From: UBA3478 sp038134285
GTDB taxonomy: Bacteria > Bacteroidota > Bacteroidia > Flavobacteriales > Flavobacteriaceae
DNA: 64,000 nt
Direction: 5' to 3'
NCBI GenBank assembly: GCA_038134285.1
Contig: JAYPUW010000007.1
Coordinates: 1 to 64,000, forward strand
The notes under the pieces are model-generated. The model did not search any database, had not been told where the DNA came from, and worked only from the letters and a program-made list of their open reading frames with translations. This document shows, one piece after another, positions 9,045-17,500 of this stretch. The translations under genes and the position numbers were made by a program. Numbering within the stretch: position 1 is the stretch's first letter; each line of letters begins with the position of its first letter.

Positions 9045-10283
9045 ATGACCTCCATTAAGACCTATCAAGAGGCTTTGTCTTTTTTATACGCTCGTCTTCC
9101 TATGTATCAACGAGACGGTAAGGCCGCATTGCACCTCAAATTAGACCGTATTGAGGCACTTATGCAATACCTTCAAAATCCTCACAAAAGATTTAAATCG
9201 ATTCATGTGGCGGGCACCAACGGAAAAGGATCGGTATCACACAGTATTGCTTCGGTCTTACAAGAAGCCGGGTATCACACAGGACTCTACACCTCGCCGC
9301 ATTTAAGAGATTTTAGAGAGCGGATCCGCCTCTCAGGAGCTCCATTACTCGAATCTAAGGTGGTAAACTTCGTAAATTCCCATCGAATCTATATCGAGAC
9401 GCACCGCCTTTCATTTTTTGAGTTGACAGTGGCCATGGCTTTTGAAGCCTTCGCATCAGAAAATGTAGATGTCGCCGTGATTGAAGTAGGAATGGGTGGA
9501 CGTCTGGATGCAACCAACGTGATCATTCCTGAACTTTCAATTATTACTAATATTGGCTTCGATCACATGGAGTTCTTAGGAGATACTCTAGAAAAAATCG
9601 CTGTTGAAAAAGCAGGAATTATAAAGCACGGCATTCCTGTGGTGATTGGCGAACATCAATCGGAGACCCTACCCGTATTTTCTCGCATTGCCGATACTGC
9701 TGCAGCCCCATTGCTGAGTGCATGGAATCATGAGAAAGCCATTGCCTTAAGCCGCGATATTGATTTTGATCTCAAAGGGGTTTATCAGGCTCCAAATCGG
9801 TTAACAGCACTTACCGCATTACTTAAATTGCGTGAGCAAGGATGGTCTATAAGCGACAATCATCTCAAATCAGGACTCTCTCAGGTGGTGCTTAACACGG
9901 GTCTAAAAGGACGTTGGCAATGGCTTAACAGGAACACCGTTTGCGATACCGCTCACAATCAGGCGGGCTTGACACAGGTCATGAATCAGTTAAGATCCTT
10001 GAAATACCATCAACTGCATATTGTTATAGGGGTGGTTGCCGATAAGGATCTATCGCTTGTCTTGCCTCTTTTCATCAAGGAGGCCCTCTATTATTTCGTA
10101 AAACCTGATGTCCCTCGCGGCCTAGATGCTCATGTGTTAGCAGCAAAGGCGCTAGAGTATGGTTTAAATGGAGAAGTTTACGATACGATTTCTATCGGAT
10201 TGTACGCTGCACAGTCAGCGGCAACAGAACAAGATCTTGTCTTTGTGGGCGGAAGTACATTTACTGTAGCTGAAGTCGTATAA
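9045..10283 (+). CDS. folC: Bifunctional dihydrofolate synthase / folylpolyglutamate synthase
   Basis: 412 aa, Mur-ligase fold. The ATP-binding loop is HVAGTNGKGSV near residues 55-65, with the family GGRLDATNV motif near residue 150 and the C-terminal 'CDTAHNQAGL' region near residue 305. It adds glutamate to dihydropteroate and to folates. It is the last gene of the nhaD-exbB-exbD-folC run, a grouping also common in flavobacteria; the functional link to the transport genes is not obvious. Confidence 0.94.
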   Translation: MTSIKTYQEALSFLYARLPMYQRDGKAALHLKLDRIEALMQYLQNPHKRFKSIHVAGTNGKGSVSHSIASVLQEAGYHTGLYTSPHLRDFRERIRLSGAPLLESKVVNFVNSHRIYIETHRLSFFELTVAMAFEAFASENVDVAVIEVGMGGRLDATNVIIPELSIITNIGFDHMEFLGDTLEKIAVEKAGIIKHGIPVVIGEHQSETLPVFSRIADTAAAPLLSAWNHEKAIALSRDIDFDLKGVYQAPNRLTALTALLKLREQGWSISDNHLKSGLSQVVLNTGLKGRWQWLNRNTVCDTAHNQAGLTQVMNQLRSLKYHQLHIVIGVVADKDLSLVLPLFIKEALYYFVKPDVPRGLDAHVLAAKALEYGLNGEVYDTISIGLYAAQSAATEQDLVFVGGSTFTVAEVV

Positions 10284-10297
10284 TTTTCGCTCTTTTC

Positions 10298-10328
10298 TTT
10301 GGCTACAAGCCAAAACGTTCTATATTTG
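10298..10328 (+). promoter_or_regulatory. Promoter of tRNA-Val
   Basis: TTTG (10298-10301), a 19-base spacer, then TATATTTG (10321-10328). This is a full match to the Bacteroidota consensus TTTG-N19-TAnnTTTG. The tRNA begins 13 bases further on. Confidence 0.8.
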
Positions 10329-10341
10329 CGAACCCTTTTTA

Positions 10342-10416
10342 GGGCTCTTAGCTCAGCTGGTTCAGAGCACCTGCCTTACAAGCAGGGGGTCACTGGTTCG
10401 AATCCAGTAGGGCCCA
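10342..10416 (+). tRNA. tRNA-Val (anticodon UAC)
   Basis: A complete cloverleaf of 75 bases. The acceptor stem is GGGCTCT (10342-10348) with AGGGCCC (10409-10415) and discriminator A at 10416. The anticodon stem CCTGC/GCAGG encloses loop CTTACAA, giving anticodon UAC. The T arm is ACTGG-TTCGAAT-CCAGT. The terminal CCA is not encoded. It has its own promoter and terminator. Confidence 0.97.
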
Positions 10417-10421
10417 CTTTT

Positions 10422-10455
10422 AAAAAAAAGTCGATGTTAACATCGACTTTTTTTT
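10422..10455 (+). terminator. Terminator of tRNA-Val
   Basis: A perfect 15-bp inverted repeat with a TTAA loop (AAAAAAAAGTCGATG / CATCGACTTTTTTTT), ending in eight T. Symmetrical, so it can act in both directions. Confidence 0.88.
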
Positions 10456-10636
10456 CAGGGGATGCTGACCGATTAGAGCGTTTCCAGATTCAATATGATT
10501 TTTTGATTCAATATGTTAGTGCTGAATGGCTAGAACAACATAATCAATAGTCTCTATGACTATTTAGTTTAAAATAGTGTTGATTTCTATATTTTTTGAA
10601 ATCTTTAAATTAGATAAACTAGCACACTACTAAAGC

Positions 10637-12127
10637 ATGAAAATTGAAAAAATAAATATCCTTGTTATCATAGTCATCTTCATTTTTGGTTGTGAAAAAC
10701 AAACTCAAGAAGAGGAAGTCCTGAAATATTCCATTTTTACATCAGCAGGCGATGGAGGCACTGTAAATTTTACAAATGGTTTGTATTCACAAGGTGAGAA
10801 TTTAAGAATTGAAGCAATTGCCGATAGAGGATACGTCTTTAATGGTTGGGAGGGAATAGATTCCCAAGAAAATGTATTAGAATTTTCCGTTCAGAAGTCA
10901 CTGAGTCTTAAGGCGACATTTAAGCTTAATGTCATTGAATTAAACTCTAATGTTCCTTATTTGGTAGAAGATCTCGTTGATAACTCCGGCTTTATTTTGA
11001 CTATTGAAAATGGAAAACAAGTTTGTTATTTAATAGATCATCGAGGAGTAAAACAAAAAACTTGGAACTTTGAGTTGAATTTAGGTCAGGATGCTGAGCT
11101 AGCTCCAGACGGCTCATTATATGCTCTCTTTCAAGTACCAAATGATAATTTCGGATTTGGAGGTAAAAGTGGGCTTATTCGAAAGATTGGTGTTAATAAT
11201 GAGGTTTTATGGGAATTTCAAATTTCATCTGAAACGGAGATTACACATCATGACTTAGAATTAATGCCAAATGGAAACTTATTAGTTCTCTTATGGTATA
11301 GAATCCCTAAGGATGAGGCTAAATTGATAGGCTTTCAATCCGAGACCGATATTTATGTAGAGAAGATTGTTGAAGTCAACCCATCTCAAAACAAAATTGT
11401 ATGGGAATGGAATAGTTGGGATCATATTATTCAAAATGTAGAACCAAATCATCCGACTTTTGGGGATCCATCATTAAATAGAAAGAAAATAGATATTTTT
11501 TATAATTATCAATCCGATTACCATCAATTTATTTCGAAAGGAGATTTGATGCATGCTAATGGATTAGCATACCTTGAATCAAGAGATATTATTGCAGTAA
11601 GTGTTAATTTCTATAATGAAGTTTGGTTTATAGATCATAGCACAACTACAGAAGAGGCAAAAGGAAGTTCCGGAGGACAATTTCAGAATGGAGGAGATCT
11701 TATTTATAGGTTCGGAAATCCAAAAACATTTAAAGATGCCTCTCCGAAAATTCTAGATCTTAATCATCACCCCTCTTTTGTAAATAATCAAGGGTTAGTG
11801 AATTTTATGATATTTAATAATAATAATGCGGAAGGAAAGTCAAAAGCTATGGAATTTGAACTCCCTTTCTTTTCAAATAATATGGAAATTGGCCCCAACC
11901 CTAAAATCGTTTTCGAGTACTCTAATCAAGACCTTTTCTTTAATATAGTTGGAAGCGCCATGCGATTACCCAATGGCAATACCTTGATTTGTGAAGGAGA
12001 TTTTGGTTTTTGGGAGGTAAATTCTTCAGGCACACTATTGTGGAAATACGATGGGTTAGGAGCAACATTTTGGAGAGGTATCTTTTATCCTAAGAATAGT
12101 GATGCAATATTGAATTTAAATCTTTAG
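10637..12127 (+). CDS. Arylsulfotransferase (ASST)-like lipoprotein with an N-terminal bacterial repeat domain
   Basis: 496 aa. A lipoprotein signal peptide ends at C19 (lipobox IFGC), so it is probably anchored in an outer or inner membrane leaflet outside the cytoplasm. Residues about 30-95 form an InlB/Flg_new-type repeat (GDGGTVNFTNG ... GYVFNGWEG ... ATF). The rest resembles the beta-propeller arylsulfotransferase family, with blades such as DAELAPDGSLYALF, HHDLELMPNGNLLVLL, LMHANGLAYL and RLPNGNTLICEGD. Family enzymes move sulfate between phenols, but many bacterial relatives have no known substrate and I cannot confirm the catalytic histidine. The base composition is clearly AT-richer than the flanking genes (many aat, tta, att, aga codons), and it lies right behind a tRNA gene, suggesting acquisition. 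Confidence 0.72.
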   Translation: MKIEKINILVIIVIFIFGCEKQTQEEEVLKYSIFTSAGDGGTVNFTNGLYSQGENLRIEAIADRGYVFNGWEGIDSQENVLEFSVQKSLSLKATFKLNVIELNSNVPYLVEDLVDNSGFILTIENGKQVCYLIDHRGVKQKTWNFELNLGQDAELAPDGSLYALFQVPNDNFGFGGKSGLIRKIGVNNEVLWEFQISSETEITHHDLELMPNGNLLVLLWYRIPKDEAKLIGFQSETDIYVEKIVEVNPSQNKIVWEWNSWDHIIQNVEPNHPTFGDPSLNRKKIDIFYNYQSDYHQFISKGDLMHANGLAYLESRDIIAVSVNFYNEVWFIDHSTTTEEAKGSSGGQFQNGGDLIYRFGNPKTFKDASPKILDLNHHPSFVNNQGLVNFMIFNNNNAEGKSKAMEFELPFFSNNMEIGPNPKIVFEYSNQDLFFNIVGSAMRLPNGNTLICEGDFGFWEVNSSGTLLWKYDGLGATFWRGIFYPKNSDAILNLNL

Positions 12128-12132
12128 AGGTT

Positions 12133-12387
12133 TTGCATAGCGATTTCAAAATCAAAAAAGTTATTTTTTCTATTGCCAATCTTTTCCTTTTAAAGAAATG
12201 GCTTATTTACTCGGTAATGGCATTGGCTACTGTGGGTTTGGGAATTTCCCTTTTAGGAGAAGCTATTATCGCTAAGTTTGAACAGCGCCCTTGGTTTCTT
12301 CTTGGCACCCTCGCGCTAGTGGTAATCAATTCAGGACTCTCATTGTTGGGTCGAGCAGTGATAGAACGCATTAAAGCGCCTTCATGA
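12133..12387 (+). CDS. Small two-helix membrane protein of unknown function
   Basis: Up to 84 aa, with hydrophobic segments about residues 20-45 and 55-75, and a charged C-terminus. No known family is recognised. The longest reading uses a TTG start 5 bases after the upstream stop. The first in-frame ATG (12221) would leave 55 aa and cut into the first membrane helix, so the true start is uncertain. Its stop overlaps the ATG of the following symporter gene (ATGA at 12384), which suggests translational coupling and a role in the same membrane process. Confidence 0.6.
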   Translation: MHSDFKIKKVIFSIANLFLLKKWLIYSVMALATVGLGISLLGEAIIAKFEQRPWFLLGTLALVVINSGLSLLGRAVIERIKAPS

Positions 12388-13289
12388 CTTTGGGTATCGA
12401 AACGATCCAAATACAGTTTGATCCAGGTTCACTTCAGCTAATGAATTTAGCTTTGGGTCTTATTATGTTTGGAATCGCTCTAGAGATTCGCTTGAGTCAT
12501 TTCAAACTCTTGTGGCAATCTCCTAAGTCCATTTTGGCCGGATTGCTTAGTCAGTTTGTAGTGCTTCAGTTGCTCACCTTTCTGTTGGTCTATTGGCTAA
12601 GACCTGAGATGAACATCGTGCTCGGAATGTTTCTGGTTGCTGCTTGTCCTGGAGGTAATGTGTCGAATTTCATGTCACACCTAGCCAAGGGAAACAGCGC
12701 TCTTTCAATAAGCCTTACAGCGCTCTCATCGGTCGGTGCTGTGTTTATGACTCCGCTGCTCTTTAGCGGGCTTTCATCGCTTTATTTTGAGTTGAGTGCA
12801 AGCCCTGAGGGGTTAGAGGTTTCATTTATTGAAATGTTCAAAGTGGTGGTTTTTATACTTGCGATTCCGTTGTTGCTCGGTATGACCTTTGCTCATCTTT
12901 ATCCTGGGCGCGCACAAAAGTTGTCTAAAGGTTTCAAGGTGGGTTCAATGGCGTTCTTCGTGGCTTTAGTGGGTCTCATGATTGCTCAAAATAGTGCTGC
13001 CTTTCAGTTTTCGGTTCTTAGTCTTTTCGGAATTGTTGTACTGCACAATGCGCTCGCTTTGACCTCTGGTTATTTAGTAGGTGCACTTTTTCAACTAAAA
13101 TCAGCAGATAGGCGGACCCTTTCAATCGAAACCGGAATCCAGAATTCGGGTCTTGGGCTACTTCTTATATTCACTTTTTTTGATCAAAACCAATCCATGG
13201 CTATTGTTGCAGCACTCTGGGGTATATGGCATCTCGTTTCAGGTTTAGGACTGGCATTTTATTGGTCAATACAGCCGACTAATTCTTGA
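12384..13289 (+). CDS. Bile acid:sodium symporter (BASS) family transporter
   Basis: 301 aa, about 9-10 membrane helices. The segments 'ALGLIMFGIALEI', 'AACPGGNVSNFMSHLAKGN' and 'IETGIQNSGLGLLL' match the BASS family; the PGGNxSN and ETGxQN motifs are those lining the sodium sites. Bacterial members carry organic anions such as keto acids, pantoate or bile-acid-like compounds, so the substrate is open. It overlaps the upstream small membrane protein by 4 bases and is followed by an acyltransferase after 3 bases. Confidence 0.9.
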   Translation: MTLGIETIQIQFDPGSLQLMNLALGLIMFGIALEIRLSHFKLLWQSPKSILAGLLSQFVVLQLLTFLLVYWLRPEMNIVLGMFLVAACPGGNVSNFMSHLAKGNSALSISLTALSSVGAVFMTPLLFSGLSSLYFELSASPEGLEVSFIEMFKVVVFILAIPLLLGMTFAHLYPGRAQKLSKGFKVGSMAFFVALVGLMIAQNSAAFQFSVLSLFGIVVLHNALALTSGYLVGALFQLKSADRRTLSIETGIQNSGLGLLLIFTFFDQNQSMAIVAALWGIWHLVSGLGLAFYWSIQPTNS

Positions 13290-13292
13290 TTC

Positions 13293-14291
13293 ATGCAAGA
13301 TTTGATTGTTTCTGGGGTTAAAGCGCTCTTGCGACTTCTGTTAAGACTCTATTTTGCTGAGTTGCGGCACACTAAGCGTGATATCCCAAAAAGAGGTCCG
13401 CTAGTTTTCTTGGCGAATCACCAAAATGCGCTGCTAGATGCGCTTTTGATTGCTGCTTTTAACCGACGAAAAACCTTTTTCCTAGTTCGATCGAATGTCT
13501 TTAAGAATAGGATTGTAGCACGCTTTTTATATTTTTTTGGCTTACGGCCCATTTATAGGATTCGAGATGGAAGAGAGAAACTGTCCCTGAATGATCTGCT
13601 CTTTGATTTCTTTGCACAGGCCTTGGTTCAAGGACATTGCGTACTGCTATTTCCTGAGGGGAATCACGCTTTGCAGCGAACAGTGAGACCTCTGCGGAAG
13701 GGATTTGTTGAAATTATTGATCGCGCCTATGCCATTGCGCCTTATCTCAATTTGCATATCGTTCCCGTTGGACTGAGTTATCAGCAGCCTAGTTGTTTTT
13801 TTGATCGTGTTGCCATTCAGTACAATCCGTCCGTTAATGCCGCTGAACTGTTTTTAAGCAAGGAGGATCATAAGCTTCGAGACAAGCATATATTAGAACG
13901 AGTACACGCTGAATTATGCACCGCCACCGTCCATATACCTAAAGCGTCGTACGATGTAATCTTTACCCTATTGAATGTCAAACCTATTGACTTCACTCAG
14001 GTTCAACAGGTCAATCAAGTAATACAGAAGATTTTAAAGGAAGAAACTGAAGTCGATCATAAGCGTGTGTGGCTATCGCTGCCAGAGGCTGTATGCACGT
14101 ATTCTACTGCTCAAAGACTATTACTTGTACTCGCTTGGCCTGCTCCCTTTTTGTGGCGTTTAGTTATTAAGCCACTCATTAAAGAAGCCGAATTCATAAG
14201 TACCTTTAGGTTTGCCTATTTCACGCTATGGGTGGCGCTTGCCACGCTTATGGCGTCATTCATTTTATTGTATCTTCTGACTTTAAAATAG
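13293..14291 (+). CDS. PlsC-like glycerophosphate acyltransferase
   Basis: 332 aa. The acyltransferase core shows NHQNALLDAL (NHxxxxD block, about residue 43-52) and LLFPEGNHALQRTVRPL (EGN block, about residue 118). Two hydrophobic segments near the C-terminus (about 265-290 and 303-328) anchor it in the inner membrane. Proteins of this type acylate lysophosphatidic acid or related lipids. The longer C-terminal region sets it apart from a plain PlsC, so the acceptor is not certain. 3 bases after the symporter gene. Confidence 0.85.
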   Translation: MQDLIVSGVKALLRLLLRLYFAELRHTKRDIPKRGPLVFLANHQNALLDALLIAAFNRRKTFFLVRSNVFKNRIVARFLYFFGLRPIYRIRDGREKLSLNDLLFDFFAQALVQGHCVLLFPEGNHALQRTVRPLRKGFVEIIDRAYAIAPYLNLHIVPVGLSYQQPSCFFDRVAIQYNPSVNAAELFLSKEDHKLRDKHILERVHAELCTATVHIPKASYDVIFTLLNVKPIDFTQVQQVNQVIQKILKEETEVDHKRVWLSLPEAVCTYSTAQRLLLVLAWPAPFLWRLVIKPLIKEAEFISTFRFAYFTLWVALATLMASFILLYLLTLK

Positions 14292-14295
14292 ATTT

Positions 14296-14640
14296 ATGAG
14301 CACTTCAAACACAACCAAGCAAGAACATCAGATGTACTGCAGTGAATGTGGAAATCTAATTAGCAAGAAGGCCTCTATGTGTCCGCATTGTGGACTCTCT
14401 TATGAAGAGGCTCCGAAACAACCTTTTAATGCTGAGCCACGCTTTTTAGCCACGCTTTTGTTGTGCTGGTTTTTGGGAGTTTTTGGGGTGCATCGCTTTT
14501 ACACCGGACATACTACGATTGGAATTATTCAATTGTTTACGCTAGGAGGATGCGGTATTTGGGTCATCATTGATTTTATTCTCATAGTTACTGGAGGATT
14601 TAAGGACTCTAATGGGATTCCCATTCGCGCAAATGGCTAG
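14296..14640 (+). CDS. Zinc-ribbon TM2-domain membrane protein
   Basis: 114 aa. A double-cysteine zinc ribbon (C15, C18, C29, C32; YCSECG ... CPHCG) is followed by a TM2 domain of two helices, with the hallmark 'GVFGVHRFYTGHTTIGIIQLF' region shared by the family. Function unknown. It begins 4 bases after the acyltransferase stop and its own end overlaps the next gene by 8 bases. Confidence 0.88.
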   Translation: MSTSNTTKQEHQMYCSECGNLISKKASMCPHCGLSYEEAPKQPFNAEPRFLATLLLCWFLGVFGVHRFYTGHTTIGIIQLFTLGGCGIWVIIDFILIVTGGFKDSNGIPIRANG

Positions 14641-14965
14641 TCTTTTAAAGTCTCTTTCAATAGAGAAAACCATACTCTTAGTAGTGGTCTTGTATCAACT
14701 TTTAGCGGGGATCATAGCCGCTTACTCTTCTGTAAATGTGATGATCCCCTGTATCTTCAAGGCTGTATTTCATTTTGAATGTTGGGGCTGTGGTCTTTCA
14801 AGGGCTGTAATTGATATGGTTTTATTACGCTGGAATAGCGCTTACGCCCAGCATCCACTGGTTTTTATTATCATGGGACTTATGGGATTTACGCTCTTCA
14901 AAACCCATGTACAAGTGGTATTTCGAAAAAAAATCTCTCATAGGTTTCAACCTATTCATTTTTAA
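14633..14965 (+). CDS. DUF2752 family membrane protein
   Basis: About 110 aa from ATG 14633; an in-frame ATG at 14612 is possible but would lengthen the overlap with the TM2 gene from 8 to 29 bases. The diagnostic block is FECWGCGLSRAVIDMV (CxxCGxxRA) around residue 50-65, with hydrophobic helices on both sides. Function is unknown; the family often sits next to TM2 proteins, as here. Confidence 0.85.
   Translation: MASLLKSLSIEKTILLVVVLYQLLAGIIAAYSSVNVMIPCIFKAVFHFECWGCGLSRAVIDMVLLRWNSAYAQHPLVFIIMGLMGFTLFKTHVQVVFRKKISHRFQPIHF
14940..14963 (+). terminator. Possible weak terminator at the end of the DUF2752 gene
   Basis: ATAGGTT (14940-14946) and AACCTAT (14949-14955) form a perfect 7-bp stem with a 2-base gap, followed by TCATTTTT. 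It overlaps the last codons of the DUF2752 gene. AT-rich, so only weakly supported. Confidence 0.35.
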
Positions 14966-14966
14966 T

Positions 14967-15254
14967 TAGTTTTGCCGAAAAATGTAACCCTTGGGTTGCA
15001 ACCTTAACGTTTTGAAAATGAATGTTATGCTCGGGCCAAGGGGTGTGTTGAAGTTCGTCCTGGAAGCCGTATTCAGTGAAGTGCGCCGGGCAAAAGGTCA
15101 AGCTTCAAAAATGATTTCATTTCTTATGAGAGAACGTATCGTGCTCACGCTTTCAGAGCTTCATACGCAATCTAGCTATCATATCTGCATTTAATATGGG
15201 GGTCAAAACCGATCTAAGGATTTTTTTGATGTACCACTCTTTTTAAATGTTCTA
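14967..15254 (+). promoter_or_regulatory. Promoter and long leader of the polyamine operon
   Basis: A TAnnTTTG element (TAGTTTTG, 14967-14974) has a near-match to the upstream box (TTTC at 14945-14948, 18-base spacer). If used, it gives a leader of about 275 bases before the arginine decarboxylase ATG. Early in it, AACCC (14986-14990) can pair with GGGTT (14993-14997), while GGTTG/CAACC (14994-15003) can pair instead; the two pairings share bases and exclude each other. A reading frame of 58 codons runs from ATG 15018 to 15194. No other gene is seen in this stretch. Confidence 0.35.
15018..15194 (+). CDS. Possible small upstream ORF in the polyamine operon leader
   Basis: 58 codons from ATG 15018, with a mix of hydrophobic and basic residues (a VLKFVLEAVFSEVRRAKG segment could form an amphipathic helix). 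It ends 60 bases before the arginine decarboxylase start. I recognise no family. It could be a chance frame; its only support is its place between a plausible promoter and the operon. Confidence 0.25.
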   Translation: MNVMLGPRGVLKFVLEAVFSEVRRAKGQASKMISFLMRERIVLTLSELHTQSSYHICI

Positions 15255-16652
15255 ATGAAAACCAAATACATAGATTTAATTGACCAAACGTATTTCTTTC
15301 CTCAAGAAGAATTTACGCTGCGTGAAGACAACTTACTTTTTCACGGAATTGACTTGATGCAATTGGTAGAGCAGTACGGCTCTCCGCTCAAGTTCATGTA
15401 CCTGCCTAAGATTTCTGAGAATATCGGAAAGGCGAAGCAGTGGTTTGCCGATGCTTTTCGCAAATACGATTACCACGGATCTTATCATTATTGTTATTGC
15501 ACCAAGAGCTCACACTTTCGACATGTCATCGAGCGTGCACTCGATTCAGGCGTGTACATAGAAACCTCATCGGCATATGACCTTTCAATCGTTGAGGTCT
15601 TATTGAATGAAAAGAAAATAAAGCAAGACGACTGGGTTATTTGTAACGGGTTCAAGCAACAAGGATATGTCGATAAGATCGCTCAATTGATGTCTTCAAA
15701 GGCGGTCAATGTGCTTCCTGTGCTCGATAATTATGTAGAGATTGATCAGATCAAGGCGAAAACCACGGAACCCTTCTCAGTAGGTATCCGCATTGCCTCA
15801 GAAGAAGAACCCAAGTTTGAATTCTATACCTCTCGCTTAGGTATCGGATACAAAAACATCGTGCCGTTTTACAAGCAATACATTCAAGATGATCCGCAAG
15901 TGTCATTGCGTATGCTGCACTTCTTTATCAACACAGGTATTCGCGATACGGCATATTATTGGAATGAACTTCAAAAATGTCTTAAGGTCTATGTAGGACT
16001 TAAGAAGATTTGCCCGTCTCTCAAGGCGCTCAACATTGGAGGAGGATTCCCGATTAAGAATTCATTGGCCTTCAATTACGATTATGCCTATATGGTGGAT
16101 GAGATTGTAAATCAGGTGCGCATTGTGTGTGAAGAAGCCGGTATTGAAGTGCCAGATCTCTACACGGAGTTTGGAAGTTACACGGTAGGAGAAAGTGCCG
16201 GAACCGTTTATAAGGTGCTGTATCAAAAGCAGCAGAACGATAGAGAAAAGTGGAACATGATTGATTCGTCTTTCATTACTACCATGCCAGATTCATGGGC
16301 GATCAACAAGCGTTTTATTATGCTTCCACTCAACCGATGGAACGATACCTATGAGCGCGTATTGCTTGGAGGAATAACCTGTGATAGCGACGACTACTAC
16401 AACTCAGAACAGCACGTCAATGCCATTTATTTGCCGCGCTTTAGCAAATCGTATCCGCTTTATATAGGATTCTTCCATACAGGTGCTTATCAAGAAACCG
16501 TGGGTGGATTCGGAGGATTACAGCACTGCTTGATTCCACAGCCCAAATATGTATTGATTGACAGAGACGAAGAAGGGAACCTTACAACTAAGCTCTTCAA
16601 GGGGCAACAAACTGCAGATGAATTTTTAACTCAACTCGGATATAAACAATGA
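15255..16652 (+). CDS. speA: Arginine decarboxylase, alanine-racemase fold (SpeA-like)
   Basis: 465 aa. A PLP-dependent enzyme that turns arginine into agmatine, the first step of polyamine synthesis. The probable PLP lysine is K84 in the CYCTKSS segment. The glycine-rich phosphate-binding motif is ALNIGGGFPIKNS (about residue 258-270), and a CDSDDYYN motif near residue 378 holds the cysteine and aspartate expected near the active site. It is shorter than the 630-residue enterobacterial SpeA and fits the compact form in Bacteroidota. The stop overlaps the agmatinase start (ATGA at 16649), so the genes are coupled, and this pairing supports the arginine substrate. Confidence 0.88.
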   Translation: MKTKYIDLIDQTYFFPQEEFTLREDNLLFHGIDLMQLVEQYGSPLKFMYLPKISENIGKAKQWFADAFRKYDYHGSYHYCYCTKSSHFRHVIERALDSGVYIETSSAYDLSIVEVLLNEKKIKQDDWVICNGFKQQGYVDKIAQLMSSKAVNVLPVLDNYVEIDQIKAKTTEPFSVGIRIASEEEPKFEFYTSRLGIGYKNIVPFYKQYIQDDPQVSLRMLHFFINTGIRDTAYYWNELQKCLKVYVGLKKICPSLKALNIGGGFPIKNSLAFNYDYAYMVDEIVNQVRIVCEEAGIEVPDLYTEFGSYTVGESAGTVYKVLYQKQQNDREKWNMIDSSFITTMPDSWAINKRFIMLPLNRWNDTYERVLLGGITCDSDDYYNSEQHVNAIYLPRFSKSYPLYIGFFHTGAYQETVGGFGGLQHCLIPQPKYVLIDRDEEGNLTTKLFKGQQTADEFLTQLGYKQ

Positions 16653-17500
16653 AAACATTTGCCGGAATTCCGCAAGAATTCGCTGGAGCTGATCGCTCTA
16701 AAGTAACATTGATTCCAGTGGCTTACGACGGAACAAGCACCTGGGGAAAAGGTGCAAACAAGGGGCCTGAAGCCTTTCTAGATGCCGCTGAAAATATGGA
16801 GCTCTACGATATTGAGACCAGAAAAGAGGTTTATAGAGAGGGGATTTACCTACATCAAACTTTAGAAGGTTTTACCACCCCTGACGCTATGGTTGAAGCG
16901 GTTTATGCGAAGTTCAAAGATCAATATACGCGCGGCAAGCTCGTGAGCATGATAGGTGGTGAACATTCGGTTTCTATCGGTGCGATTCGTGCAACAGCTG
17001 AATTCTTTGACGATGTCACCGTTGTACAACTTGATGCGCATACCGATCTTAGAGAATCGTATCTAGGATCAAAATACAACCACGCTTGTGCTCTTTTTGA
17101 GGCGCAACAAACCACAAATCTGATTCAAGTAGGGATCCGTTCTATGGATAAGCTTGAGCAAGATCGTGTCGATCCTGAGCGCGTGTTTTATGCCCACGAA
17201 TTAGAGGCAGATGAATTTTGGATGGACAAGGCGATTGATCTCATGACGGACAACGTTTACATTACTATTGACTTAGATGCCTTCGATCCGTCTATACTTC
17301 CGGCAACCGGAACACCCGAGCCAGGAGGAATGCTATGGTATGAAACTCTCTACTTCTTGCAGCGCATCATAAATGAGAAGAAATTGGTAGGGTTTGACAT
17401 TGTCGAACTTTGCCCGAATGAGCACTCGAAGCCTTCAAACTTTTTGGCCGCGAAACTCTACTACAAAATATTATCTTATCACTTTACAAAAGAAGAATGA
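16649..17500 (+). CDS. speB: Agmatinase
   Basis: 283 aa ureohydrolase that splits agmatine into putrescine and urea. All six binuclear manganese ligands of the family are visible: H106 (GGEHS), D129, H131 and D133 (DAHTD), D208 and D210 (TIDLDAFDPS). The GTPEPGG motif near residue 221 is typical of agmatinases. It overlaps the genes on both sides by 4 bases (ATGA), so speA, speB and the next gene are translated as a unit. Confidence 0.95.
   Translation: MKTFAGIPQEFAGADRSKVTLIPVAYDGTSTWGKGANKGPEAFLDAAENMELYDIETRKEVYREGIYLHQTLEGFTTPDAMVEAVYAKFKDQYTRGKLVSMIGGEHSVSIGAIRATAEFFDDVTVVQLDAHTDLRESYLGSKYNHACALFEAQQTTNLIQVGIRSMDKLEQDRVDPERVFYAHELEADEFWMDKAIDLMTDNVYITIDLDAFDPSILPATGTPEPGGMLWYETLYFLQRIINEKKLVGFDIVELCPNEHSKPSNFLAAKLYYKILSYHFTKEE

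Noticed and set aside
10299..10550. An 83-codon frame across tRNA-Val and its terminator
   Set aside because: It runs through the tRNA gene and the terminator stem; a 38-codon part from ATG 10433 also begins inside the terminator. No family resemblance.
10400..12160. Attachment-site duplication of the tRNA-Val 3' end around the AT-rich gene
   Set aside because: No copy of the tRNA 3' end is found after 12127 and no integrase gene is present, so an integrated element cannot be claimed.
14991..15017. TTG-initiated extension of the small frame before speA
   Set aside because: The extension begins within the hairpin region; only the ATG 15018 version is kept, at low confidence.
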